From the NCBI GenBank assembly GCA_026122225.1, contig JANEZZ010002064.1:496001-560000 (forward strand): a stretch of 64,000 nucleotides of DNA. The letters run 5' to 3'. Position 1 is the stretch's first letter; each line of letters opens with the position of its first letter. The position numbers and the translations under genes are program-made. The stretch is from Heloderma charlesbogerti. Its lineage: Eukaryota > Chordata > Lepidosauria > Squamata > Helodermatidae. This document shows, in pieces, positions 9,785 through 20,308 of this stretch. The notes below the pieces were generated by a model. The model was not told the DNA's origin, ran no database searches, and saw nothing but the letters and a program-made list of their open reading frames with translations.

Positions 9785-10915
9785 AGAAAGAGATTGTGGA
9801 GGGATTTTTATTGATTGTTTAGGGGTAGCGGAGGTTGTGCTAGATGAGGGGGTAGCGAGTAGACGTGGAATTCTGATTAGATTGATTTTGTTAGCGAGTG
9901 GGGGGGGGGGGTATGAAAAATGGTTATGATTATAGATTGTGATGAGAGATATATAGAATATGGTGTGATAAACTTTTGATGTAAAAATAATGTATGTTAG
10001 TAGATGTATTATGTTTTATATAAAGAAAAAGGTGATTGTTTTAATTGTGATATGGTATAGGATAGGTATGAGAGGTAGTAGTAATGTTGATGTGTATTGT
10101 AAAAGAGTATAAATTATAAGGATGGATGAGTATGGGGATAAGGGGGGAGTAGAGAGTGATAATTTTAGTTGAGGGACATAGGAGGATGGAGTATAGAGTA
10201 GTGTTATAAATTTTTGTAATTTTGATATGTAGTATGTTGGGTAGGGGATTGTTATTGTGGATATGATGAGGGGGGATAGTAGGAAGTAGGGATAGTTGAT
10301 TATGTGATGTATATGGTTAAAAAAGAGTATGGAGGGAAATGGTTGAGTAGAGATGTGATGGGGTGTGTTATAGAGTTGAGGTTGGATGTAGAGTGATGAT
10401 AAGATGGTGAGATGGTGGTTAAGAGGATGTGTATTGTGGGTTTGTTATGTATATATTGTTAGTTATGAGTGGAGTAGAGGAATTGGAGGCTATGGGGGGT
10501 ATTGAAGGAGGTAGGGGATGGAGGTAATTAGAATAGTTATAGGGAGAATGTTTATGTATGGGTGGTAGGGTAAGAATGAGAGGATATTGTAGAATATGGG
10601 GAGCGGGTGATATATGAGGATCAAGAGGTATGAAGATGATGTATATTTTAGAGGGAGTAGTTGGAGAGGGAAGGAGAATGGGTGACTATTGGATGTTAGG
10701 TTTAGAGTAGGTAGAGAGAGGTTTAAAGAAGGTGATAGGAGGTAAGGAAGGAGGAGATAATGTTAGGATGGTATAGATATACAGAGTGTGTAGTTGGGGG
10801 GGGGAGGGGTGGGGGTGGTGGAGTGGAGGGTGGGGGGGGTATGTTAGAGTGAATAGGTTGTAATATGGGTGGAGGAGGTATAAGAGGGCTTATGGAAGGA
10901 GGGGTGGTGTTGTGA
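9785..10915. other. Second cytosine-depleted block
   Basis: Cytosine is nearly absent: I see none from 10178 to 10489. A, T and G are all present, so simple conversion of every C to T would not by itself explain the composition. There is no clear repeat unit. It ends abruptly at about 10915, next to a minus-strand BovB fragment. The proline-rich open frame at 10723-10923 on the minus strand is an effect of G-rich plus-strand sequence. Confidence 0.75.
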
Positions 10916-10984
10916 AACAACACCCCGACACGGAACCTTCGGTCTTACAGGGCGTCGCAGCCACTAGGGTGTGGGCGGGCAAAT

Positions 10985-11876
10985 GTTGGCATATTGAGTG
11001 CAGCACTTTAACAGCATCATCTTTTAGGATCTTAAATAGCTCAGCTGGAGTACTGTCATCTCCGCTAGCTTTGTTGTTACTAATGCTTCCTAAGGCCCAC
11101 TTGACTTCACTCTCGAGGATGTCCGGCTCAAGTTCAGTGACTATCAGGGACATTAAGATCTTTCCTGTATAGTTCTTCTGTGTATTCTTTCCACCTCTTC
11201 TTAATCTCAACTGCTTCTGTTAGGTCCCTGCCTTCTTTGTCCTTTATCATGCCCGTCTTTGCACAAAACGTTCCCTTGAGATCTCCGATTTTCTTGAAGA
11301 GATCTCTAGTCTTTCCCTTTCTATTGTTTTCTTCGATTTCTTTGCATTGTTCATTTAAGAAGGCCTTCTTGTCTCTCCTTGCTATTCTCTGGAAATCTGC
11401 ATTCAGTTGGGTATATCTTCCCCTTTCTCCCTTGCTTTTCGATTCCCTTTTTTCCTCAGCTACTTCTAAAGCCTCATCAGACAGCCACTTTGCTTTCTTG
11501 CATTTCTTTTTCTTTGGGATAGATTGAATTGCTGCCTCCTGAACAATGTTACAGACCTCCGTCCATAGTTCCTCAGGCACTCTGTCTATCAGGTCTAATC
11601 TCTTAAATCTATTCCTCACCTCCACTGTATATTCATAAGGGATATGATTTAGGTCATACCTATATGGTTTAGTGGTTTTTCCTACGTTCTTCAATTTAAG
11701 CCAACATTTTGCAATAAGAAGCTCATGATCTGAGCCACAGTCAGCTCCAGGTCTTGTTTTTACTGTCTGTATAGAGCTTCTCCATCTTTGGCTGCAAAGT
11801 ACATAATCAATCTGATTTTGATATTGACCATCTGGTGATGTCCATGTGTAGAGTCGCCTCTTGTGCTGTTGGAAAT
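10985..11876 (-). mobile_element. BovB LINE fragment: endonuclease C-terminus into reverse transcriptase
   Basis: The minus-strand frame reads from FQQHKRRLYTWTSPDG, through NQIDYVLC and GSDHELL, which is the C-terminal part of the APE-type endonuclease, into the linker and the start of the reverse transcriptase (SISNNKASGDD, then PAELFKILKDDA). It stays open for more than 250 codons apart from a frame change near 11140. The 5' end is truncated at about 11876, where it joins L2 coding sequence. The 3' side is lost at about 10985, beyond which matching BovB sequence (compare 23340-23400) stops. It lacks the RT active site and cannot mobilise itself. Confidence 0.9.
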
Positions 11877-11980
11877 TCCATAAGTGGGGTGCCACAATTG
11901 AGAAGGCCCACTCTTCAGTTGCCACCCAGCACCCCACCTCAGCTGGTGGGAACATCCAAAGGGAAGCCTCTAAAGATATC
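11877..11980 (-). mobile_element. L2-type LINE coding scrap, target of a BovB insertion
   Basis: The residues just before the BovB frame read TEEWAFSIVAPHLWN, the conserved C-terminal motif of L2-type reverse-transcriptase polyproteins (compare ERAFSVVAPTLWNSLP at 36900). The join occurs within the codons after LWN, with a possible TTCC microhomology. Confidence 0.7.
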
Positions 11981-12028
11981 TGAGTTCACAGGTAGGTTGA
12001 GGTGGGAGTAGACAGTTCTTCAGTGTCT

Positions 12029-12105
12029 AAAGTCACAATCCTATGCATGCTCAGACAAAAAAAAAGTCCTAAAACTCCAAGCATTCCCCAGCCACTCATG
12101 CTAAG
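12029..12105. mobile_element. Partial family H palindromic element
   Basis: Reads cacaatcctatgcatgctca, then aactccaagcattccccagc, the left half of the unit seen whole at 46365-46483. Confidence 0.5.
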
Positions 12106-12154
12106 TGAAGGGTTCAATCTGCGACATGAACATAAAGGCAGAGTGTAAATAAGC

Positions 12155-12170
12155 AGAGAGAGAGAGAGAG

Positions 12171-12214
<44 letters not shown>
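12155..12214. repeat. (GA)n then (TA)n microsatellite
   Basis: A short GA run is followed by an uninterrupted TA run of about 38 bases at 12177-12214. Nearby 12290-12345 is also GA-rich and ends in TATATA. Confidence 0.95.
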
Positions 12215-12218
<4 letters not shown>

Positions 12219-12396
12219 CATATCTATACCACCAAATAGCCAAAGCTTTCCGGGCAGTTCACCAAAAAAGAAGTATATATTGAGTATATAGGAGAGAGAA
12301 AGGGGTGGGGGGAGAGGGAGAGAGTGTATATATATAGGAGTTGTTGCTGCCACACAGCTAACTAGCTATTGCTTGTGAACTAGAAAGACCCAGTCA

Positions 12397-12856
12397 AAGG
12401 TGGAGATGAGTGAGAAATTATCTTGGTTCACATTTCCATGTGAACTTCCCAAACCTGAACTTTCTGAACGTGGACATGAACTGAAACACAGGTGTTGAAA
12501 TCTGTACTTTTCAGATGTTTGCGATGCAGCTACATTAAAAAATGCAGACAACATACGTCTAAATCTGAAAAAGCGCACACGCAAAATGCATACATTTGAA
12601 ACGGTACATATAACTATATACAAAAATGTGTATATTTGGAAAAAATGTCTAGAAAAATGCATAATTTTGAAAATACGCACAAAAATACATATGAAATTTC
12701 ATGTGGATAAAACAAAGTTTGCAATCCTGTGTCAAAATGGAACAGAACAAATGGATCAGTGGATAAAAGAGAACCTTTGGTTATTGGGTGGTACAGAAAC
12801 GTAATTTATTAATTAACCTGAGCAAAATTGAGCTTGACAGATTCACCCATCCCTAG
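12397..12856. mobile_element. Possible degenerate hAT-type MITE (family A-like end)
   Basis: The right side ends in CCCATCCCTA, the terminal repeat of family A. A GGAGATGAGTGAG near 12400 may be the decayed left end (compare TAGGGATGAGTGAA at 35087). The interior is A/T-rich with repeats of a CGCACAAAAATRCAT-like motif. No duplication could be read. Confidence 0.35.
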
Positions 12857-13842
12857 TGAAGGGGAAGGGCCAGTTCCCTGCACATAGCAAAAATATGTAT
12901 GTTTATCCACTCCAATCAGCTTAAAGCCTCCTGGTTCCACAAGCCACATGATGCTGATGAAGTGATCCAACGCCCTGTACCATAGTTAAAGAAGGAAACC
13001 CTTGAGGCTGTCTGTTTATGTAATTAAGAGATGCTTTAAATGTTCTGTTTTCTGAACTTAAAGGTTCCAGGATGTCAGTTATTTGTCTAATAACAAGATG
13101 ATGAGATGCACATGCACTTAACCTTAACTCTGACCTTCTTTGTTGACAGGTGGTGGTGTATCTGCTCAATTCTGACAGCTGGCATATAACACTGGTATTC
13201 ACATTTGCTGTTGAGATCCCTTTACCGGATCTGACAAATGCGTGGAGTTTGTTTTTGCACTTAAAAAGAAATGAGTCACAATGATTTTGGTAACTTCCTA
13301 GCTATACGTCAAGTTCCCCATTGCCACAGTCAATGTGGGGAATGTTGTAGGCTGTCACATATAGGAAACCACTGATTATCATATTTACTACCATAGAGTC
13401 TCCATGGATCCAGCATATGATAAAAACTCTTCCAAGCCAAAAATGTTTTATCCATGGCTATGGGTTCAATTGCTGAATCCAATATGAACATACTACAGTA
13501 GTCTGTTAAAATTCAAGGGGAAAACTCCCTTCAACCATTTACCCATAATTGATGCCTATCACCCCACAATGCAGCCTTGGCAAGTCATTGTTCTGCAACA
13601 GAAATCCACATTTCAAGGGTGCAAAAAGTGTTCACCTTCCCCCGCCCGGCCCCCAGCATCTGCCAAAAAAATAGCAGCAACACTCCCCCATCTCCCCAAC
13701 AAGAGGGAAAACACTCTAGGAACAGGCTCTATGGTTCCTGTGTTAGAAGTTTTGTTCCTAGAGTGCCCTGGAGCTTCCTGGGGAGCCATGCTCAACAGCT
13801 CCTGCCTGCTTTCTAGGACATTCTAGGAATGGGGCTTCTACA
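12857..13842. other. No identified feature
   Basis: No repeat or coding signal recognised. Overlapping frames at 13569-13826 on both strands are shadows of each other without any known domain. Confidence 0.4.
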
Positions 13843-14187
13843 AGCTTTTCTACTCAAGGCTCTTAATCGCTGTATCTACTTTCGGTTTCGTCACAGAACT
13901 GAGATCCGAGCTCTACACAAAGAGCATTTCCTTTCCTGCTTTTCCACTATGTAACATTTAGGTGACGCTGTGCCATAGCAGAATGGCACAATTACACAAG
14001 TAGGAAAATACCTTTCCTTTCTTTTTCAGAAATAATACTCCATTTTCCCCAGTCTAAAAAGATCCAGGAAAGGGTTCTTAAAAAGCAGAAACAAAACTGG
14101 AGGATCATGATGTCATCTAAAGAACCCGGAAACAACCGTGAGTAAGGAAGCATGAGCACAAAATAAATGCCCAATGTAGAAAAGCTC
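13843..14187. mobile_element. MITE, family C relative
   Basis: Left end AAGCTTTTCTACTCAAGGC and right end ATGTAGAAAAGCTC form an inverted repeat. The interior has the ggatcatgatgtcatctaaa block shared in reduced form with other family C copies. Confidence 0.6.
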
Positions 14188-14321
14188 CATGGGAGGAACC
14201 ATAGAGTGATTTTCCTGCCTAAAAAAAATCAGTAAAGCAGTGACTAGGTTGGGTGGCTGAAGTGGGAAGCATCCTCCTCCCTCCCCCAGAAACCCTCGTG
14301 TGTGTGTGTGTGAGCGGTGTG

Positions 14322-14684
14322 CAGTGCCAGCTCCATGTTCTGGAGGCCCCTTGGACAAGACACCCTCAACGTGCCTCCTCCCTCAAGGAGTTTACCTTCC
14401 CAGTGCCATTGTCACCAGCTGCTTTTGCTCCCCATCCTCTGTCTCATCATTGCTACCACTTGCTTGCTTGACAGGCAGACAGCCAGTGAGCAAGCAAGCA
14501 GTGGCACCTACTGCTCCCCCATCTCACCACCACCATCATTGTCTGGGCCAGGGGCAAGAGATAAACAAGCAGGTTGCTATGGTGAAGAAGAGCAGCAAGT
14601 CCAGGGGGCTCTTGTCAGTGGCCCCTGCTAGGATGTGGCGCCTCGGCAGGTGCCCAACTGTGCTTACCCTTGTCGCCAGCCCTG
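14322..14684 (+). mobile_element. hAT-like MITE, family B
   Basis: Starts CAGTGCCAGCTCCATGTTC and ends CGCCAGCCCTG. It is homologous along its length to the reverse complement of 28010-28348, sharing a gttgctatggtgaagaagag block. No flanking duplication is legible here because the left flank is a TG run. Several frames are open across it, up to 180 codons, but they are not shared as protein with the sister copy. Confidence 0.65.
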
Positions 14685-14860
14685 TGTGTATCTCTCTTGC
14701 TCATTCTGCATATCCTGTTCTGTCTCTGCTATACATGGGGAGACACAAAAAACTATGCAGACTAACAAAGTCCTGTCCTCTGATCACTAGGAATATTAAT
14801 TCTGTATATACAAACAGCTTCAGAGACTTCACCTGGCATTGAACACCTACTTTCAACCTT

Positions 14861-15205
14861 GGCTGCCTTTACATTAAAGAAAAAGCCCACAGACCTCCCA
14901 TTGTGGAGCCTTTCCGTGTTTACAGCAAGCTCCCAGACAGTGACTATGTGATTGCTGAGAGGGGAAGATTTACTTTTCAAGGTTCCATAGAACTCAATGA
15001 AACAGCATAATCTAGTGGCTGTTTTAATAGCGCAACATTCTGACTTAATTTGATACTTCATTATTTCCGGATCTTTTTGAGATGGAATAACCAGGAAATA
15101 CCTCTGGATGTGTCCTGGAGGTTGACGATGTCATGAAAAGGACCTGCAAACTTCTGTGAGTGAGCAATCTCAATAGCAGGATAAACGGTTCATGTGAAAA
15201 AGCCC
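14861..15205 (-). mobile_element. MITE, family C relative
   Basis: The left end reads GGCTGCCTTTACATTAAAG and the right end CATGTGAAAAAGCCCC. It is homologous to 19264-19596 over nearly its full length, including gagcctttccgtgtttacag and the ggttccatagaactcaatga block. Confidence 0.7.
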
Positions 15206-15671
15206 CTTACCTTCCCATTCATAAGGACTGGAAGCTTGCTTTTTAAACAAATGAATTCTGAGATTCATTGAGCACTTAGTTTCAAGCCCAACGTCGAATT
15301 CTTCACTTGTGTAGAATATGCACTGTCCTGGTTACAGTAGGCCCTTTCCTCAAGTTGGGCATAGTCTAATAGCAGTAAAGTTGTTGGGTGTATTTTCAAT
15401 TTTAGCAAGCGAGCTCAGGTACACAGACTTCCTTTCTGGTTGACTGCATGGCACTGTATGACACAAAGTCCCCTCAAGGAAGAAGTGTGACTCAGAATTC
15501 TGTTCTGCTCAGCTCTCAAGAGCCTCCAGACAGGCTTAGCAATTTACTACTATTACTCATAAAGGTTAGGACTTGTGGAATAACCCTGCCAGGACTGGCT
15601 AATACACCAGTTCCTCTTTGTAAGGTAACTCTCTCTCTCTCTTTCTGTCTAAAGACCCTGAATTCTCAGGG
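15206..15671. other. No identified feature
   Basis: Unassigned sequence with a short (CT)n run near 15630. No exon supported. Confidence 0.4.
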
Positions 15672-15795
15672 GCTAACCCAGCCTTCCCCATGCTGGCACC
15701 CTCCAGATGTCAGACTACAACTCATATCAGCCCCATGCTGGTTGGGGCTGATGGGAGTTTTAGTCCAACACATATGGAGGGTGCCATCTTGGGGG
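15672..15795. mobile_element. Palindromic short element, family I
   Basis: A compact fold-back: ggcaccctccagatgtcaga on the left mirrors catatggagggtgcc on the right, with catcagccccatgctggttg at the turn. Confidence 0.65.
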
Positions 15796-15901
15796 CTTGG
15801 CTGGACCATCCGAGGCCAAGTAGAAAGACAGGGAACACCTTTCCTAACCTGGTGTCCTCCAGAGGCTTTGAATTACAATTCTCAGCATTCCTGACCATTG
15901 G

Positions 15902-16424
15902 CAGGGCTGGCCCACCCATGAAGCTGGGTGAGGTGCCTGTATGAGGTGGCAGAGCTGGAAGAGTGAATTGTGCCACTCCCCCATCCCACCCCACTCTCAG
16001 CTCAGAGTGCCCATAGCCACCTCCAGCAGGTACTCTAGAGAGGTCTGCCAGCTGCTTTCCTGCCATGGCATTTGCCACAGTGAGAAAGCAGCCGGTGGGG
16101 CTATGTGGAGCAGCTGCCTCGTTGCTGCGGGGCTCTGGATCTATCATGAGATCTCTGCCATATCCTACAACGTCTCATGAGATCTCAGCCATATCCCGAG
16201 ACATCTCACGAGATTTCAGCTGTATCCAGTGAGATCTCAGCCCTGTGTCAAGGTCTCATCAGAGCCCCAGAGCCACTCACAAGATATTACGAGAGCCCCT
16301 GCATGGCAGCAAAGGTAAGTGGGGTGGGGGGACAGTGCATGAGTGGCAGTGACAACAGCAGGGAGGATTGCATGGCACAGCATGAGTTCTCCTTCAGCTG
16401 GCAAGAGAGCTCGCACCAGGCCTG
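15902..16424. mobile_element. hAT-like MITE, family B relative, inside a palindromic element
   Basis: Begins CAGGGCTGGCCCACCC and ends CACCAGGCCTG, giving hAT-like CAGG ends. Flanks read ACCATTGG on the left and ACATTGG on the right, compatible with an 8-bp duplication that later lost one base. It carries a 31-bp minisatellite at 16144-16236. Confidence 0.55.
16144..16236. repeat. 31-bp minisatellite
   Basis: Units begin at 16144 (TCATGAGATCTCTGCCATAT), 16175 and 16206, each 31 bases apart. A fourth degraded unit follows near 16229. Confidence 0.75.
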
Positions 16425-16610
16425 ACATTGGCCATTCTGGCTAGGGCTGAAGGGAGTTGGAAGTCCAAAAGTGCCAGGTTGGGGAAGGCTGTATTAGAGT
16501 GACTGTGGTGATATGTAGATATGTGGTATGGTCTGTGACACTGAATTTTGCAGCCTAAAGTGTTTGTCATTTTAACCCATGGGTCAGTTGGGCAAATTAC
16601 CACTGACTAC

Positions 16611-17023
16611 AGAGCTGGACTATAAGGAAGGCTGAGCGCCGAAGAATTGATGCTTTCAAACTGTGGTGTTGGAGAAGACTCTTACGAGTCCCCTGGACTG
16701 CAAGGAAGTCAAATCAGTCAATCCTAAAGGAAATCAACCCTGACTGCTCATTGGAAGGACAGATACTGAAGCTGAAGCTCAAATATTTTGGCCACCTAAT
16801 GCGAAGAGAAAACTCCCTGGAAAAGACCCTGATGCTGGGAAAGATTGAAGGCAAAAGGAGAAGGGGACGGCAGAGGATGAGATGGCTAGATAGCATCACC
16901 GATGCAATGAATATGAACTTGAGCGCACTCCGGGAGAGAGCGGGGGACAGGAAGGCCTGGCGTGCTATGGTCCATGGGGTCACGAAGAGTCGGACACGAC
17001 TTAACGACTGAACAACAACAACA
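16611..17023 (+). mobile_element. BovB LINE 3' end with AAC tail
   Basis: The plus frame reads CWRRLLRVPWTARRSNQSIL, then LKLKYFGHLMRRENSLEKTL, then KSRTRLND and a stop at 17011. This is the C-terminal tail of the BovB polyprotein, downstream of the RT domain. The 3' untranslated end is very short and finishes in an ACAACAACA tail, the usual RTE-type simple-repeat terminus. A start codon at 16751 is internal. The element is 5'-truncated. The terminal sequence gtcggacacgactt is the part shared with the SINE tails at 20640 and 25330. Confidence 0.95.
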
Positions 17024-17904
17024 TGGTCAGCATATTCCTAGGTGTTCTAGCCACACACATCCTCTCTCCCCCGGGTCACTACCACAACAAGATGTTTTTG
17101 GCACGGAGATAATATTCATATGGCGGAAAGAAGCATACATTGTCACATGTGCAATGAGAAGAATGTGGTTGTTTTGCTGTGAGAGTGTGAGTCAGGAAGT
17201 CAGTCTCAACTTCCTTACGTGCATACCATTGGCAAAATAAACATTGTGCCACATTGTAGTATTGCCAAGTAGGAGAAACATTGTGATGCGGCCCTCAGGT
17301 TTCTGTGAATTCTGTCTTCCTCATCATAGCTCAGACAACAGCTCTGTGGCTACTTACAATTTTACTTATTGTAAGGCCTCACAAAAGGATCTGTACACAA
17401 ACAGGGTGGTGTGAACAGGTCTTCAGATGATACACAGCAGTAACTTATCTGTATGGCTCATGTGACCCTCTCAGCACATTGCATTGCCCAGATGGACAAA
17501 TTACAGCATCTGCCTCATTCTGTGATCTACTCATGATTCAGTTCCTGGAGTAATAGCAAACATGACCGGTGCCTGACTGGACTGGAGAGAAACATTGATT
17601 CAATCAAAACATCATGAAATTGACTCAGTAATTCAAGGGGAAAAAAACTGTTTTGTGAAATGCCGCCTCCCTGGTCTTTGTTTCTCTGAACCATTTCACT
17701 GATTTTTCAGCATGGGGCTTAGTCAATGGGGCTTACTTCTGATGTGCGTAGTTAATTTCCAATCACTTCTGATTGCACTGTTCAATTACTTCTGATTGCA
17801 CTGTTAATTTCCAATCTCCCCCCAATGCCACGGGTCACCTTTTAAACCTTTGGTTCTGCTTTCAAAGAAAGCTTCTTTGGGGGTGGGGGGCAGGGTTGCA
17901 AGTT
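17024..17904. other. No identified feature
   Basis: No repeat boundaries recognised. A short direct repeat (acttctgattgcactgtt) occurs around 17765-17805. Confidence 0.35.
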
Positions 17905-18165
17905 TGTTGTTTATTCGGCCAGTTGCTTCCGACTCTTCGTGACTTCATGGACCAGCCCACGCCAGAGCTTCCTGTCGGCCGTCGCCACCCCCAGCTCCCC
18001 CAAGGTCAAGTCCGTCACCTCCAGAATATCATCCATCCATCTTGCCCTTGGTCGGCCCCTCTTCCTTTTGCCTTCCACTTTCCCTAGCAGCAGCATCTTC
18101 TCCAGGGTATCCTGTCTTCTCATTATGTGGCCAAAGTACTTAGGGTTGCAAGACATTCTTATAAA
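17905..18165 (-). mobile_element. RTE/BovB-like LINE 3' end
   Basis: The minus frame reads KYFGHIMRRQDTLEKMLLLG then KRKRGRPRARWMDDI and ends TKSRKQLAE, parallel to the BovB C-terminus at 16760-17010 but clearly diverged (about half identical by eye). It may be a distinct BovB lineage or a sister RTE family. It ends toward the low coordinate with a tail that reads AATAAACAACAAA on the minus strand. Confidence 0.85.
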
Positions 18166-19263
18166 AAAGAAAAGAAAGCCAAACATTAAAACAACGTTTT
18201 TTCCTTAGTTCAAATTTAAAAACGGGTAAATGGAACAGCACACTGTGGCTTTATATTTTTAACAAGCCCACTTCGATTACTCTTCTGCCCACTCCTTACA
18301 AGTGTGTAGTTTTCTGTAGATATTCAACTCCTGACCACTATAATGGTGGCACCTCAGAACAGTGCTTTCTGGGGGAAAGGGGAAGGGCAGCCACTGTGAT
18401 TCTCCCCCCGCCCCTCAAAAAAAGGAATTTTGCCTCATCCCTGAAATATAGCGGAAACAAAACAGCTGATTTTGAGGTGGGTGAAACAGCTGAGAAATGA
18501 CCTTTGTCAATTTGGAACAGCTCTAATACAAATGCATTTGTGTTGTGTATTTTATTCACACACGTTATTCCATTATTGTGAGGATAGTTCAACAAAAGTT
18601 TGTGTTCACGCTGAACCTGTGTTCAAAATGAAAGAAAACAGATTTTGTGTTACTCAGTTGTTGCCTGGACTAACAAAATCTCCCCCAGATCCAAGCCAAT
18701 TTAAAAACTAAGGCTGTAATCCTAAACACATCTGATAGAGAGGAAGCCTCATTGACTTTGCCGGAACTTACTTTTAAGTAAATATACTGTAAAGCAGGAA
18801 AAGGAAAAACAAAGATGTTCTTCATTCAAGAACTAGAAGGTCTGTTCTTGATCCCATACATGGTATTCAATCAGACCTGGCCATGAGCAAATCCAATCAT
18901 CAACTCAATTGTCTGCAGTCCTGCCAGGAAGAACTGCTGCAAAGTCATTATTAGTGGACCAGGCACAGCATTCTTCTTCCTCGCAGCAGAGTTTCAAGCG
19001 TTGACTGGCATTGACTCTGCATGCTATGCCTGCAACAAGACAATTAGGTTTTGCTCCTGGAATGAAACCCATTAATCCAGAAAAACACAAATATGGAACA
19101 TATGGGATTGGCAGATGGATGGCAGAGAGAGAGAGAGAGAGACTGACCTTCCAGTGACCCAAGTTCTGCTTCAGCAAAGGTTAGCATTATTTCAAACGCA
19201 AGGAATCCAGCTCTGGGAACAGAATCTGGCTTTGGGAACAAAGGAAAAGAATAACTGCACAAA
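18166..19263. other. Mostly unassigned; family F scrap and GA microsatellite
   Basis: 18705-18790 resembles half of the family F unit (ggctgtaatcctaaacacat). A (GA)n run lies at 19123-19142. No exon is supported. Confidence 0.4.
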
Positions 19264-19596
19264 GGCTGCCTTTACACTAAAGAAAAAACCCTCAGTCCTC
19301 CCCTCGTGGAGCCTTCCCGCATTCACAGCAGGCTCCCAGACGGCAACCACGTGATTGCGGAGAGGGGAAGTTTTTCATTCTCAAGGTTCCATAGAGATCA
19401 ATGAAACAGCACCATCTAGTGGAGCAACAATCCAACTTAATTTGATAGTTCATTTTTTCCTGATCTTTTTGAGGTGGAATAACCAGTAAACCCTCTGATT
19501 GTGCCCTGGAAGTTGACGATGTCATGAAAAGGACCCGCAAACTTCCGTGAGTGAGCAATCTCAGTAACAGGATAAAAGCCCTGTGTGAAGAAACCC
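19264..19596 (-). mobile_element. MITE, family C relative
   Basis: Left end GGCTGCCTTTACACTAAAG, right end CTGTGTGAAGAAACCC. Closest relative in the window is 14861-15205. Non-coding, though 88 codons are open on the minus strand across it. Confidence 0.7.
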
Positions 19597-19604
19597 AAAA
19601 AGTG

Positions 19605-19745
19605 GCCTGCTAGATCAGACTCCAGGTCCATCTTGTCCAGCACCTGATTCCAAGAGTGGCCAGAAGGATGCTTCTGGGAAGCCCATGAGCAGGGCATGAA
19701 GGAAACAGCTCCCTCCCATTGTCTGCCCCCCTCAGCAGATGGTAA
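19605..19745 (-). mobile_element. SINE 3' part, minus strand
   Basis: Read in reverse it gives the familiar reptile SINE body: catgggcttcccagaagcat, then a block meaning 'gtgctggacaagatggacct', then gagtctgatctagcaggcc. The tRNA head is absent. Confidence 0.55.
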
Positions 19746-20308
19746 GACGTTACACCGGTGCCAAATAGCAGGTGTGTAGAACTCAGGACCTAATCCAGCC
19801 CTCCAGTTTCCTAATCTGGCCTGCAGAGCCCCCTGGGGTTCTTCCAGGGGCCGGGGCTTAGAATCCAAGCCCTGACCCCTGGAGGAATACCCCTTCCAGA
19901 AGGGAGGAATCCCCCCAACAAGGCATCTCCAGTTATCTTTGTTTTGAGATAACAGCAGGAAATTCCCCTGCGCATTGCCCTCCCTCCCATCTGAGATGAG
20001 GGATAACTGCAGGGATGTGGGCAGCCAAGTTGCTTCACGCAGTGCCCCAACAGGGACACTGGGTGCCACGTGAATCCAGGGATCCAACAACCATGGTTGT
20101 GAAGAATGGCTGCACAGTGCCCAGAGGCCCTATGGGATGCTGCATGAAGTCAGGGACTTGGCCACTGCTGGAAAAAGTGGCTACTCCTCCCAGTGCTCTC
20201 TGGCTCGAAACACAGAAGACCACTGTCATTTCAAGGAGTGAGTGGTGCACAAATAGCTCCTTCTCATGTCTAGACTTCCAGTTGGGCCTGTTGCTTTTAG
20301 TGGTTAGC
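19746..20308. other. No identified feature
   Basis: No named repeat. The 217-codon minus frame that begins at 20090 and crosses this area continues into the SINE and the family C element, so it cannot be one gene. Confidence 0.45.

Larger units (their letters stand above)
15840..16495. mobile_element. Family I palindrome split by a hAT-like element
   Basis: The left half (15840-15901, cctggtgtcctccagaggct) and the right half (16425-16495, ggctagggctgaagggagtt then tgccaggttggggaagg) make one family I unit when the intervening 523 bases are removed. The insertion falls in the turn of the palindrome. Confidence 0.6.

Noticed and set aside
10723..10923. Proline-rich minus-strand frame
   Set aside because: It is produced by the G-rich, cytosine-poor plus strand and has no other support.
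11134..11955. 273-codon frame as a possible host gene
   Set aside because: Its first 27 residues are L2 and the rest is BovB; it is an insertion junction.
14300..14842. 180-codon plus-strand open frame
   Set aside because: It lies mostly in a family B hAT-like element, overlaps a second open frame, and the sister copy at 28010-28348 does not preserve the protein.
19437..20090. 217-codon minus-strand open frame
   Set aside because: It runs through a SINE fragment and a family C element, so it is an accident of joined repeats and not an exon.
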